From: a bacterium | GTDB lineage: Bacteria > Ratteibacteria > UBA8468 > B48-G9 > JAFGKM01 | Direction of reading: 5' to 3' | Assembly (NCBI GenBank): GCA_023230585.1 | Contig: JALNXB010000007.1 | Span: forward strand, 1 to 64,000 | DNA length: 64,000 bases | Part shown: in pieces, positions 16,465 to 26,236 of the stretch | How positions within the stretch are numbered: the first letter of the stretch is position 1 | Layout of the letters: each line of letters opens with the position of its first letter | The notes under the pieces: generated by a model | The model's input: the letters and a program-made list of their open reading frames with translations, nothing else | What the model was told of the DNA's origin: nothing | The model's database searches: none | Position numbers and translations under genes: made by a program

Positions 16465-19400
16465 ATGAAAAAATATCTTTTAATTTTATCCTTCTTTTTT
16501 CTTCTTTTTTCTTCTTTAAAAGGTTACTCTGATACCGTCAACGGAAAGATAGTCCAATCGGACAACTCTATTGTATCAGGAGCAAGGGTAACATTCTATT
16601 CGAGACACCCACAATTTAGAAAATCTGTTAATACAGATAAAAACGGGTATTTTTCAATTAGTGAGTTACCTTCTGGGTATTACAATATAGAGATAGCTGC
16701 CAAAGGGTTTTGTAGAGAGTATGTTACAAGGTTTGAAGTGAACGAAGCCAAATTAGGTATTCTTTCTCCCACTTTTAATATATACAAACCCGGTTCTGTT
16801 AGCGGGTATGTATATGATGATAAGGATAGACCTCTATCCGGTATAAAAGTCAACAATACAACAACCAACAGCAAAGGGTTTTATACTATATATTGGTTAA
16901 GACCTGGACCTGTCTATTTAACGGCAAGTTCAAAAAAATATGTCAGAGAACATAAAAGCACTACAATCTTAGAGAACAAAAACAGAGGTGGAATTAATTT
17001 CACTCTTAAAGAAGGCGGTTCTGTTTCTGGCAAAATTATATCTAAAGAGACAGGCAAACCCTTAAAAAATGTAACAGTCAACTCTTGGGGCAAATCCTAC
17101 GGTGACGCTACAACTGATGCTAACGGTTTTTTTATCATCGAAGGGCTGGCAGAAGGCGAACACCAACTTAACGCCTACATACAGGGCTACGAAAACATCT
17201 CTGATGTTCAGACATATATCAAAAAGAAACAAATAGTAGAAATTCCTACAATAAAGATGGCTTTAAGGCCAGAATCTTTTAACCTATATGATAGAAACAG
17301 AGTATTCACAGAATCAGAGAAGGTATTTGTTCTATACAACTCTTTCCGAGTAAAAAAATGTGGTATATCCATATTCAGGGTAGATAATATTAAAGAAGAG
17401 ATACAAAAACTTCCGGCAGAGGTAAAGAATAAAAAAGTTGGAGGGAATATTAGTCAAGCAATAAAATATATTGATACCAGAGAGTTGTCCTGCCACCTAT
17501 TATATAAAAAAGATTTTGAGATAAATTATCCAAGCCCGTTAAGCGATATATACGACAAAAAATTTGAAATAGGACCTCTACCTATAGGTACATACATAGT
17601 TGTATCAAAACCAGAGAACCTACCTGAACAGAAACATTTTTTAACCGTTACAGATTTATCTCTTATCTCAAGAACAGATAAAGATAAAACAATTCTTTAT
17701 GCTTGTGACATAAATAGAGGAACCCCTTTGAAAGAAGTTGAAATTAGTCTGCTTGACAGAAACCTTGATACAACACAAAAAGGGGTAACAGATAAAAACG
17801 GTCTATTTGAAATAGAAGGTAAATATCATAGAATAGTTGCAACAAAAGGAAGTTCTTATGCATCTCTTAGTTATGATTATTATCACCAAGATTTAAGTAA
17901 AAGATATACCTACCTTTATACAGATAGACCTGTTTACAGACCTGAGCAGACAGTATATTTTAAAGGAATAACAAGAGAAGCGACCAACGGTTCTTATGAA
18001 ATCTCCAAAAGTAAAAAAAAGGTTATAAGTATACAAGATCCCCAAGGTAACAATATTCATAAAAAAGAAGTTGAAGTTTCTCCTGCTGGCAGTTTTTACG
18101 GTTCTTTTACTCTTTCTGAAGAGCCTCCACTGGGTAGTTACACAATATCTTGCGGAGAGAGTTCTTCTAATTTCAAAGTCCTTGAATATAGGAAACCCGA
18201 TTACCTAATAAAAATTACACCAGATAAAAGTAGGTACCTACCAAACGAAACAATAAACGTCTCAATTAACGCCCAATACTACTTTGGTTCTCCTGTAAAG
18301 GAAGCAGAAGTTCATTATTCTGTCTACGAAAAACCTTCAACATCTTTTTATGATGAACACTTAGAAGAATACTATTATGGTTGGGGCTATGGAACACAAG
18401 TTTTAGCAGGTAAAGGTATTACAGACGATAAAGGGAACCTTGAGATAAAGATACCTTTAAAGAATTCTTACGATGCTGAATCTGTGTATACTATTGAAGC
18501 AAGGGTCGTTGACTCAAGCAGAAGAGAAGTTAAATCTACTGCTAACACAATAGTTGTGCCCGGCACTTTCAAAATAGATATAGGTATACAAAAAAATCTT
18601 TATAAACTTGGAGAAGATATACCTATACAAATATCTGTTACAGATTATGAAAACATACCTATCCCTCAAAAAAACCTCAATTTTTATGCAGGAATTGAGG
18701 TATACAAAAACAAAAAAATTCTTTTTACAGAGTTTTTAAAAAGGGAATTATTTACAGATGAAGACGGCAAAAAAAGTATTAAAATCACCCCTACTAGAGC
18801 AGGGTACACAAAAATATTTATACAGAGTAAAGACGAAAAAAACAATCTTATCACAAGCAATAAGTATATATGGATAACAGATAAAGATACTCCTTTTGGT
18901 TGGTCAGGACAAAGACAGATGGAGATAGTTCTTGATAAAGATATATATAAGGCGGGAGATACAGTTCAAGCACTTATAAACTCTTCTGTAGCCAATATCC
19001 CTCTTCTTATAAGTTTAGAGAGTTCAAAAATATATAATAAAGAGGTAGTCAAACTTAATGGGAATACAGGGCTTTTTGAGTTTAAATTAAAAGAAGAACA
19101 TATCCCTAACGTTTATATTACTGTCGCAGGAGTTAAAGATAAAAAATATTATACCTCAAGCAGAATAATTAAGTTATCATCAGAAGAGCATCTTTTAAAG
19201 GTTGATATAGAAAGTGATAGGGAACAATATCTGCCCGGTGAGAAAGTTTCATATTTAATCAAAACTAAGGATTTTAAAGATAATCCCACACCAGCAGAGT
19301 TCTCTTTTGGGCTTGTTGATGAATCTATATACTCAATATCAGGCGAACTTGCCCCTAAAATTGAAGATTTTTTTTATGGAACAAAACCGCTTAATATAGG

Positions 19401-21561
19401 GTCCTCTTACTCTTTTTATGAATGGCTTTACGCGGGCGCCGGTAAAGACCTTACAGATGAAAACATACGTAGAAACTTTAAAGATACCGCCTATTGGAAC
19501 CCCATTATAATGACAGATAACCAAGGTAGAGCATCTCTTGAAGTTACTCTACCAGACAACCTTACAACATGGCGCGCAACAGTAAAAAGCGCAACTCTTG
19601 ACACAAAAGTTGGAACTTCTACCCAAAAAATTATTTCTACAAAACCGCTTATAGTTCGGCTTATAACTCCCCGTTTTCTTGTAGAGTACGACCGACTTTT
19701 TATAACAGGAGTTATCCATAACTACACAGAAGAAGACCTCCTTATCAACGCCAACCTATCAGTGGACGGAATAAAGGTACTTGACCCGTCTACAAGAGAG
19801 AAAAGAATCCCAGCAGGGAAAGAGTGGCAGATTAACTGGCAAGTAAAGGTTGAAGGAGAAAAAGAAAAAGCAGTTATCCAACTCAGAGCAACAGCAGGTA
19901 AAGAAAAAGACGCTATGGAGATAACTCTTCCTATATATATTTATGGGGAAGAGGTTTTTCAGGTAAAAAGAGGAGAAATTGCCCCTTCTTCTTCTGATAG
20001 TTTTTTTATACCTGTTTCTGCTATTTTACCTACAATTGACCTAAAAACTATTATCTACCCTTCTCTTGCATCCGGACTATTTAGAAACCTTGATTACTTA
20101 GCAGAATATCCTTACGGATGTATTGAACAAACTATGAGTAGGTTTATCCCGCTAATCTATTTAAATAAAGTCATAAAAGAGGTCGGTATAAAGGATTTAT
20201 CTTTCCTTGCTGAAGATGAAACAAAATTTAAGAGAATGCTTGAAGAGATGCCCCAAATGGTAAATATAGGTTTGTCCCGTATTTATGCAAGCCAGAACAC
20301 CAATGGAGGGTGGGGTTGGTGGTCAAATGATTCAAGCAGGTCTTATATAAGCGCTTATGTCTTGTACGGGTTATCTATTACACAAAAAGCAGGGTACGAA
20401 GTTAACCCAGAATGTGTAAAGAGAGTAAAAGATTTTCTTAAAGAAAAGATTAACGATGTAGAAAATATTAACGAAAAAACATATATTCTTTTTGCACTAA
20501 CTCAGGCAGAAGAATTTAATAAAACAGAACTTGAAGAGATTTATAAAAAAAGGGCAGAAATAAATTCTTATTCTCTTGCCCTCTTAACCTTGATTTATGC
20601 TGAACAGAAAGAAAATAAGAGAGCAACCCAACTTCTTGAAGAACTGTATAAGAAAAGGACACTTCTTTCTAAGTCTATATCATATTGGAAAACAGAAAGA
20701 ACTGGTTATTACGGATGGACCAACAACGATGTGGAAGCGACAGCCTGGGCACTTAAAGCAACCCTTGCTGTTGCCCCAGATAATAAAGAAGCAGTAGAGG
20801 CGGTAAGGTATCTGTTATGGAGAGAAAAATCTGGTTATTGGCGTTCAACCAAAGATACCGCTATATGCGTATTTGCTCTTGCAGACTTTTTGAAAACGAG
20901 AGACGAACTGTCTCCTAATTATCTTATTTCTTTAAGTGTCAACGAAAAAAGACCTGTAACAACAACGGTTACAGACGATACCCTTAAAAATTTTTCCTCA
21001 ATAACAAAACTCCCTGTATCAGCCCTTGATATAGGTAAAGAAAATAAGGTTAAACTTTCAAAAGAAGGAAAAGGTAGAGCATACTATTCCCATAACCTTA
21101 AATATTTCACGAGAACAAATTTTATAAAACCTAAAGATGAAGGTTTTAAAGTTGAAAGAGAATATTTCCTTTATAAGAAAGATATCAACGACCTTAATAT
21201 ATACAAAGAGCCACAAGAAAAATTTGAAGGGACAGTTAAGGTTGGAGAGATAATAATGGTAAAAATCTCTGTGATAGGGAAGGAAGGTTATCAGTATGTA
21301 ATGGTTGAAGATATGTTGCCAGCAGGGTGCGAGGTTGTTGAACACCAACAAGATAACTGGTACACAAAAAAAGAAGTCCGAGACGAAAAAGTGGCGTTTT
21401 TTGATTCATCTTTTGGTGAGTATAAAAAAGAGTTTTACTATTTTCTGAGAGCGGAAACACCAGGTCGATACCATATACTCCCCACAAAAGCATCTATGAT
21501 GTATCTACCAGAGTTCTGGGGACAATCATCAGAAAGTTTTTTAACAATTACAGAAAAATGA
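16465..21561 (+). CDS. Bacterial alpha-2-macroglobulin with thioester and carboxypeptidase-like repeats
   Basis: A 1698-residue exported protein. A signal peptide (1-22, no lipobox) is followed by three carboxypeptidase-regulatory-like beta domains (about 23-270, each with a GxV-G-Y-D pattern). Macroglobulin domains come next, including the MG2-like TDRPVYRPEQTVYFKG segment near 490. The thioester motif GCIEQ has C1219 and Q1222 and is followed by the helical thioester domain (GGWGWW), ending in a receptor-binding-like region. Such proteins trap proteases or cross-link to them in the periplasm. The E. coli homologue YfhM pairs with PbpC; here the partner is a VanW-like gene overlapping by four bases. 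Confidence 0.9.
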   Translation: MKKYLLILSFFFLLFSSLKGYSDTVNGKIVQSDNSIVSGARVTFYSRHPQFRKSVNTDKNGYFSISELPSGYYNIEIAAKGFCREYVTRFEVNEAKLGILSPTFNIYKPGSVSGYVYDDKDRPLSGIKVNNTTTNSKGFYTIYWLRPGPVYLTASSKKYVREHKSTTILENKNRGGINFTLKEGGSVSGKIISKETGKPLKNVTVNSWGKSYGDATTDANGFFIIEGLAEGEHQLNAYIQGYENISDVQTYIKKKQIVEIPTIKMALRPESFNLYDRNRVFTESEKVFVLYNSFRVKKCGISIFRVDNIKEEIQKLPAEVKNKKVGGNISQAIKYIDTRELSCHLLYKKDFEINYPSPLSDIYDKKFEIGPLPIGTYIVVSKPENLPEQKHFLTVTDLSLISRTDKDKTILYACDINRGTPLKEVEISLLDRNLDTTQKGVTDKNGLFEIEGKYHRIVATKGSSYASLSYDYYHQDLSKRYTYLYTDRPVYRPEQTVYFKGITREATNGSYEISKSKKKVISIQDPQGNNIHKKEVEVSPAGSFYGSFTLSEEPPLGSYTISCGESSSNFKVLEYRKPDYLIKITPDKSRYLPNETINVSINAQYYFGSPVKEAEVHYSVYEKPSTSFYDEHLEEYYYGWGYGTQVLAGKGITDDKGNLEIKIPLKNSYDAESVYTIEARVVDSSRREVKSTANTIVVPGTFKIDIGIQKNLYKLGEDIPIQISVTDYENIPIPQKNLNFYAGIEVYKNKKILFTEFLKRELFTDEDGKKSIKITPTRAGYTKIFIQSKDEKNNLITSNKYIWITDKDTPFGWSGQRQMEIVLDKDIYKAGDTVQALINSSVANIPLLISLESSKIYNKEVVKLNGNTGLFEFKLKEEHIPNVYITVAGVKDKKYYTSSRIIKLSSEEHLLKVDIESDREQYLPGEKVSYLIKTKDFKDNPTPAEFSFGLVDESIYSISGELAPKIEDFFYGTKPLNIGSSYSFYEWLYAGAGKDLTDENIRRNFKDTAYWNPIIMTDNQGRASLEVTLPDNLTTWRATVKSATLDTKVGTSTQKIISTKPLIVRLITPRFLVEYDRLFITGVIHNYTEEDLLINANLSVDGIKVLDPSTREKRIPAGKEWQINWQVKVEGEKEKAVIQLRATAGKEKDAMEITLPIYIYGEEVFQVKRGEIAPSSSDSFFIPVSAILPTIDLKTIIYPSLASGLFRNLDYLAEYPYGCIEQTMSRFIPLIYLNKVIKEVGIKDLSFLAEDETKFKRMLEEMPQMVNIGLSRIYASQNTNGGWGWWSNDSSRSYISAYVLYGLSITQKAGYEVNPECVKRVKDFLKEKINDVENINEKTYILFALTQAEEFNKTELEEIYKKRAEINSYSLALLTLIYAEQKENKRATQLLEELYKKRTLLSKSISYWKTERTGYYGWTNNDVEATAWALKATLAVAPDNKEAVEAVRYLLWREKSGYWRSTKDTAICVFALADFLKTRDELSPNYLISLSVNEKRPVTTTVTDDTLKNFSSITKLPVSALDIGKENKVKLSKEGKGRAYYSHNLKYFTRTNFIKPKDEGFKVEREYFLYKKDINDLNIYKEPQEKFEGTVKVGEIIMVKISVIGKEGYQYVMVEDMLPAGCEVVEHQQDNWYTKKEVRDEKVAFFDSSFGEYKKEFYYFLRAETPGRYHILPTKASMMYLPEFWGQSSESFLTITEK

Positions 21562-22238
21562 GCAAAAAATTTAATTTAGTTTTAATTTTTATAATGGTTA
21601 GCGTTAATTCTTTCTGCGACAATCTTTTCTCACATAAATGGGCATCATATACCACCTATTTTCAGACAGAAGTCGAGAGAGCAAAAAACATACAGATGGC
21701 AGTTGAAAAACTTGACGGCTTTATTTTACACCCTAAATCAGAGTTCTCTTATAACGAAACAGTTACTTGGCAGATACCGAGAGACCAACTTAGGTACGCT
21801 CCTGCTATAGTAAATGGAAAACTCCTACCCGCTTCTGGTGGAGGACTTTGCCAGGTTTCTTCAACTCTTTATGCTACAGTTCTTTCAGCAGGGTTACATA
21901 TTACAGAAAGGCAAAACCATTCGAGCCCAGTGGGTTATATCTCTATGGGATTAGACGCAACTGTATCGTCAACTGAAGGTATAGACCTTAAATTTACCAA
22001 TAATACCGATTTTCCATTTATAATAAAAGCTGAAATTAAAAAGAATACACTTACGATTACTTTAGCATCTTCAGTACCACTTAACAGAAAAATTAGTCTT
22101 TCAACAAACATAATAGAAACAAACAGCACACAAATTAAAACCATAACAACCCGTAAAACAGATTTCAAAAACGGGGTTACAGAAACAGAGATCATATCTC
22201 ATAGCACCTATCTCAGGGTTAAACCCCAACAACCTTAA
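21558..22238 (+). CDS. VanW-family protein
   Basis: A 226-residue protein with the VanW core. HPKSEFSYNETV leads to the conserved GGGLCQVSSTLYATVLSAGL, then HSSPVGYISMGLDATV and the strand region DLKFTNNTDFPFIIKA. A signal peptide covers about residues 1-19, so it is probably periplasmic. VanW domains occur in glycopeptide resistance clusters and in many unrelated genomes; their biochemical role is unresolved and a link to peptidoglycan is only suspected. The start ATG overlaps the macroglobulin stop (ATGA), so translation is coupled. A terminator follows. Confidence 0.88.
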   Translation: MSKKFNLVLIFIMVSVNSFCDNLFSHKWASYTTYFQTEVERAKNIQMAVEKLDGFILHPKSEFSYNETVTWQIPRDQLRYAPAIVNGKLLPASGGGLCQVSSTLYATVLSAGLHITERQNHSSPVGYISMGLDATVSSTEGIDLKFTNNTDFPFIIKAEIKKNTLTITLASSVPLNRKISLSTNIIETNSTQIKTITTRKTDFKNGVTETEIISHSTYLRVKPQQP

Positions 22239-22239
22239 A

Positions 22240-22279
22240 CCTCCCAAGGTCAAACCTTCGGAGGGAGTATTTATTTTTT
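22240..22279 (+). terminator. Terminator after the macroglobulin-VanW unit
   Basis: CCTCC and AAGGT pair with ACCTT and GGAGG across a three-base loop, giving a compact interrupted stem at 22240-22265. It is followed after a few bases by a T-rich tract (TTATTTTTT). It begins just after the VanW stop and fits an intrinsic terminator for the plus-strand unit. Confidence 0.75.
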
Positions 22280-22332
22280 GATTTCAAATTAAAAGTGATA
22301 TAATATCAAATATATATCTTATATAAAAATAA

Positions 22333-22361
22333 TTGACAATCTTATAATAGTGAGGTAGAAT
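22333..22361 (+). promoter_or_regulatory. Sigma-70-type promoter for the HAMP/FecR/HD-GYP operon
   Basis: TTGACA at 22333-22338 is a consensus -35 box. After 17 bases comes TAGAAT at 22356-22361, five of six matches to the -10 consensus. The next gene starts at 22370, only nine bases after the -10 box, so transcription should begin within two or three bases of the ATG. That predicts a nearly leaderless mRNA. Confidence 0.65.
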
Positions 22362-22369
22362 AAATATAA

Positions 22370-22930
22370 ATGAGAAGATACAATAGAGTAAACATTTGTG
22401 TAGATAAAGGAATACAAACGAGGTTTGTTCTTTATACACTTATTTCTTTAATAATTGGGTGCGTTATTGTTAGTGCTTATGCATTTTATTCAGTGTGGAT
22501 AGATATCGGAGATAAAATATTACACTCTCATTCTATAAACACAATGTTCACATCCTCATTGAATAAATTTATCGCTACAAATCTTTTTATTATAACTATT
22601 CTTGCAATTATTACTTCCTTTGGAATGCTTTTATTATCTCACAAAATAGCTGGACCTGCTTTCAGAATAAAAAAAATGCTGAAAGAATTACAGGAAGGTA
22701 AAGACCCTACTTTTGAACTTAGAAAAGGAGACGCCTTGAAGCCTATTATGGAAGAGTTGGAAAAGTTAGCAGTCCAACATAAATCGATAGGAGAAAGTGC
22801 TCTAAGGGTTGTTGAAACATGGAGAAAAACTCAAGTTAAAGATATGAGTTTAAATCTTGCATTAAAAGAATTAGAAAATAAGATTATTTACCTTTCTATT
22901 GAACAAAATAATAGGGGAGGGAAAAAATGA
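22370..22930 (+). CDS. HAMP-like two-helix membrane signalling protein
   Basis: A 186-residue protein with two membrane helices (about residues 18-40 and 62-85) around a short periplasmic loop. A HAMP-like linker follows, beginning HKIAGPAFRIKKMLKELQEG, then a charged helical tail ending KK. There is no kinase, cyclase or methyl-accepting output domain, so it resembles the short HAMP proteins sometimes seen beside signalling operons. It starts very close to a consensus promoter and overlaps the pseudopilin-FecR gene by four bases, so it is the first gene of a three-gene signalling operon. Confidence 0.72.
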   Translation: MRRYNRVNICVDKGIQTRFVLYTLISLIIGCVIVSAYAFYSVWIDIGDKILHSHSINTMFTSSLNKFIATNLFIITILAIITSFGMLLLSHKIAGPAFRIKKMLKELQEGKDPTFELRKGDALKPIMEELEKLAVQHKSIGESALRVVETWRKTQVKDMSLNLALKELENKIIYLSIEQNNRGGKK

Positions 22931-23892
22931 TGAAAAATAAAAAAGGATTTAGTTTTATAGAAATTATGATTTTCTGTTTTATATCTGTCATTCTACTTAC
23001 ACTGGTTGTTAGTATGGTATCAAATTCTAAAGAATTTTCTCGTACTCTTGGCTGTATAAATAATATGAAAACAATTTCTCAAGCAATTGAATTATTTAAG
23101 AGCGATTACAAAGAAACTCCAGTTTTTCTTGCTGAATTGTATCCTAAATATATATCAAGCGAAGAAGCGTTTATATGTCCTGCAGATAGGAGCCACACAA
23201 ATAGTTATGAACCCGGCTACATAGGACGAGACGATTCAGAAGGAAATGATAACAAAGTGTTTCTTACTTGTAATAGACACCAGAAGAACAGTAAAACAGT
23301 TGCAGCATATCTTTCTTATGCTGTAGATGTTGGGAAAACCCAAAAAATAATGTGGAAAGCAAACGATTACTCTGAAGCAGTACCTGTAAAATTTGGAGAA
23401 AGTCGGAATTCTGGAACTTTCATATTTGCTGACAATAGAACTATGAAGATAACAGATACAGTATTCGTACATTCTTCTTTCACAAGTAATGATGATAAGA
23501 TATATAGTATTGCAGTTATCCCTGCAGACTCGGTAGCACAAAAAACTCACGAGGTACACCACGAAGGAGAAAGCAGTAGGTTTGAAGTAATAACACCAGC
23601 AGTTATTGCAGGAGTTGAAGGAACCAAATTTACAATAAGCACACATACTAAAGAGACAAACGGTAAACCTAAAAATTTTACTACAATTAAAGTATCTGAA
23701 GGCATTGTAAATGTTCAAGATAGACTCCATGCAAGAGAATCTGTATTAGAACAAGGTGACGAAATAGTTGTTAGTGCTATGGAGTGGACAGAAGAAGAAT
23801 TACAGGAAGCGAGTGGTGGCAACAGTTACAACTTCCAGGATTTATTAGATTGGCTTTCTAAATTTTTTGTACCCCGAAAACCCAGAAGATAA
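22927..23892 (+). CDS. Pseudopilin N-terminus fused to a FecR-like domain
   Basis: A 321-residue protein. The type IV prepilin leader (KKGFSFIEIMIF) gives a methylation/cleavage site after the glycine with E5 of the mature form, followed by the usual hydrophobic helix and a GspG-like start (INNMKTISQAIELF). From about residue 215 a FecR-like region appears: FEVITPAVIAGVEGTKFTI, KVSEGIVNVQ, VLEQGDEIVV. FecR domains normally relay signals from the periplasm, anchored by a single helix. Here the anchor seems to be a pilin-type helix, a notable arrangement. GGGGAGGG precedes the ATG, which overlaps the previous stop. Confidence 0.78.
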   Translation: MMKNKKGFSFIEIMIFCFISVILLTLVVSMVSNSKEFSRTLGCINNMKTISQAIELFKSDYKETPVFLAELYPKYISSEEAFICPADRSHTNSYEPGYIGRDDSEGNDNKVFLTCNRHQKNSKTVAAYLSYAVDVGKTQKIMWKANDYSEAVPVKFGESRNSGTFIFADNRTMKITDTVFVHSSFTSNDDKIYSIAVIPADSVAQKTHEVHHEGESSRFEVITPAVIAGVEGTKFTISTHTKETNGKPKNFTTIKVSEGIVNVQDRLHARESVLEQGDEIVVSAMEWTEEELQEASGGNSYNFQDLLDWLSKFFVPRKPRR

Positions 23893-23920
23893 GATTAGTT
23901 TAACCTTCTTATAACTTTGA

Positions 23921-26212
23921 ATGAAATCTATAGTAGTAAAAAGTTTGTTTGTTATCTCCTTAATTGGAGCAGTTATATTAATTTTTCAAAAGGGGTATTT
24001 TGAAAAAGCTGAACTGGTTTTATATGACTGGCGATTAGAAAGGGTCTCTTGTTCTGTATCAAAAACAGCTCCAATTGTTATTGTTGGACTCACCCAAGAC
24101 TTTGAAAAACAGGTAGGAGAACCTTTTTCTCGTAAATTTCATACTCAACTTATTGATATTCTTGAAAGAGAGAATGCAAAAGTAATAGGTTTTGATATAT
24201 ACTTCCCATCTATAACTAATAAAAATATTGATATCCCTTTAATTTCTGCTATAAAAAAATCTAATAAAACTGTTTTACCTGTCTTTTCTCCAGTTAGACT
24301 TAATAAAAAAGAAGGCACCTCTTATATTGCTTCTGAGATAAGAAGCAGTTCTCCTGAGTTTAATGAATCTGCGATATCTTTGGGCCATATTAACACAATC
24401 CCTGACATAGACCAACTTGTAAGAAGAATCCCCGCATTTTTACAATATAATGATAAGCAATATCCCCAAATTTCACTTGAAATGTCAAGGATTTTCTACG
24501 AAAAAGATGAAGTTTCTTTTAATTACTCAAACAAATTTAAAAAATATTTTAGGTTTGTTCCTTTAATTGACGACTCCTCCATTTACGTAAAAATACTTCC
24601 AAATGACTGTATCGAAAACTACTTTATTTCTTTCGAAGATGTTCTTTTAGGAAAATACCCTAAAGACCTATTTAAAAATAAGGCAGTAATTATTGGGCAG
24701 ACAGTTGTTGGAGCAAAAAATGCTGACCTTATACCAACATCTTTAGGAACAAGATTTGGAGTGCTACTACAAGCTTCATGCTTATATAGTGCCATTACAG
24801 GAGAATATATATATAGGGTCAACAAAAATGTAATCATAGGATTATTAATTATTTGGGCAATTCTTATGGCTTTTACATTATTCTCTTACTCCTCAATATT
24901 GAACAGTTTTCTAATTATGGTTTTTTCAGGACTATTGGTTTTTCTTTCTCTTAAAGGAATGCGAATTTTGGGATTATTCATTGATGTTGTTCCATTTTTA
25001 GTTATGTCATTTTCTTTCTATTTATCTTCTATAATATATTCTTTATTTTCAGCTATTAAAAAAGTTACTCAGAAAGAACGTACTCTTAAACTCTTATATG
25101 ATGTAGAAAAAGAGATAACTAACATCTTAAGCCCTACTGAATTTTCTTACAATAGTGATGAGTCAGATTTTTCGCTATTCGAAGGAGAAGCCCTAATAAA
25201 GAAGACCCCAGGGTTAACTCTTAAAACTGTTTTAACTTCTATAGGAATACAATATGGCGCTATTGTGACAGTCTCTGCTTTCAATAAATATCAAGTTTTA
25301 GCAGAAGAAGGAGATTTTGTTTCAAAAATAGATATGAATAAAATTATACAAGAAGCCTTCGAAAAGAAGGAACCTATTATTATTAACAAGATTCCAGCAA
25401 CAAGCGACCTAAAAAAACATAATATAAACAATATGCTTCTTTTGCCTATATTGTCTCACCCAAGACTCAAAGTTTTAGGCATTTTTATCAACAAACAGTA
25501 TGCACCTTTTTCAAAGAATAACTTTTTTTCAAAAGAAGAACTACCTCTTATAAGTTCCTTAACCCTCCAATCTCTTATAGCTATTCAAAATGCTCGGTTA
25601 AACATAACCCTTAAAGAAACACAGTTGGAAAGTATTTTCAGGCTATCGGTAGCTATAGAATACAGGGATAGAGAAACAGGTATGCATATACAAAGAGTTA
25701 GCGAATATGCTGGAATTGTTGCAGAAAATGTAGGACTACATAAAAACGAAGTTGAACTCATAAAAAGCGCTATGCCTCTTCACGATATTGGTAAAATAGC
25801 AATACCTGATAAGGTCCTTCTCAAACCAGGTAAGTTAACAGAAGAAGAGAGAGAAGTTGTAAAACAACATCCTCTTTTAGGAGCAGAAATACTTAAAGGT
25901 TCTAAATCTCTCCTACTAAAAGCGTCTGAAATTATTGCTCTATACCATCACGAAAAATATGATGGTTCGGGATATCCGTTTGGCTTAAAAGGCAATAGTA
26001 TTCCTCTCTATGGAAGAATAGCTACCATTGCAGATATTTTTGATGCTCTCTCTTCTAAAAGGGTTTATAAGGATGCAATAAGTTTTGAAGAAAGCAAAGC
26101 TCTACTTATATCAGAATCAGGGACAACTTTTGACCCAAATTTTGTTCAAGCGTTTTTTAAAAGCGAAAAGAAGATAAAATTTATAATGGAAACCTACAAA
26201 GAACCAGAATAA
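23921..26212 (+). CDS. CHASE2-GAF-HD-GYP cyclic-di-GMP phosphodiesterase-like sensor
   Basis: A 763-residue membrane receptor. An N-terminal helix precedes a CHASE2 extracellular sensor domain (about 25-290; YDWRLERV and GFDIYFPS are typical), then three close membrane helices (about 300-380). A GAF-like region covers about 430-550. The HD-GYP domain follows with HDIGK (H621, D622), KQHPLLGAEIL, HHEKYDGSGYP and ATIADIFDALSSKRVY. All expected metal ligands are present, so it should hydrolyse cyclic di-GMP. FecR-like and CHASE2 proteins are known operon partners, which supports joint function with the preceding gene, 28 bases upstream. The ATG lacks a clear ribosome-binding site. Confidence 0.9.
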   Translation: MKSIVVKSLFVISLIGAVILIFQKGYFEKAELVLYDWRLERVSCSVSKTAPIVIVGLTQDFEKQVGEPFSRKFHTQLIDILERENAKVIGFDIYFPSITNKNIDIPLISAIKKSNKTVLPVFSPVRLNKKEGTSYIASEIRSSSPEFNESAISLGHINTIPDIDQLVRRIPAFLQYNDKQYPQISLEMSRIFYEKDEVSFNYSNKFKKYFRFVPLIDDSSIYVKILPNDCIENYFISFEDVLLGKYPKDLFKNKAVIIGQTVVGAKNADLIPTSLGTRFGVLLQASCLYSAITGEYIYRVNKNVIIGLLIIWAILMAFTLFSYSSILNSFLIMVFSGLLVFLSLKGMRILGLFIDVVPFLVMSFSFYLSSIIYSLFSAIKKVTQKERTLKLLYDVEKEITNILSPTEFSYNSDESDFSLFEGEALIKKTPGLTLKTVLTSIGIQYGAIVTVSAFNKYQVLAEEGDFVSKIDMNKIIQEAFEKKEPIIINKIPATSDLKKHNINNMLLLPILSHPRLKVLGIFINKQYAPFSKNNFFSKEELPLISSLTLQSLIAIQNARLNITLKETQLESIFRLSVAIEYRDRETGMHIQRVSEYAGIVAENVGLHKNEVELIKSAMPLHDIGKIAIPDKVLLKPGKLTEEEREVVKQHPLLGAEILKGSKSLLLKASEIIALYHHEKYDGSGYPFGLKGNSIPLYGRIATIADIFDALSSKRVYKDAISFEESKALLISESGTTFDPNFVQAFFKSEKKIKFIMETYKEPE

Positions 26213-26236
26213 GAGACTACTTTATAGGAGCAGAAT

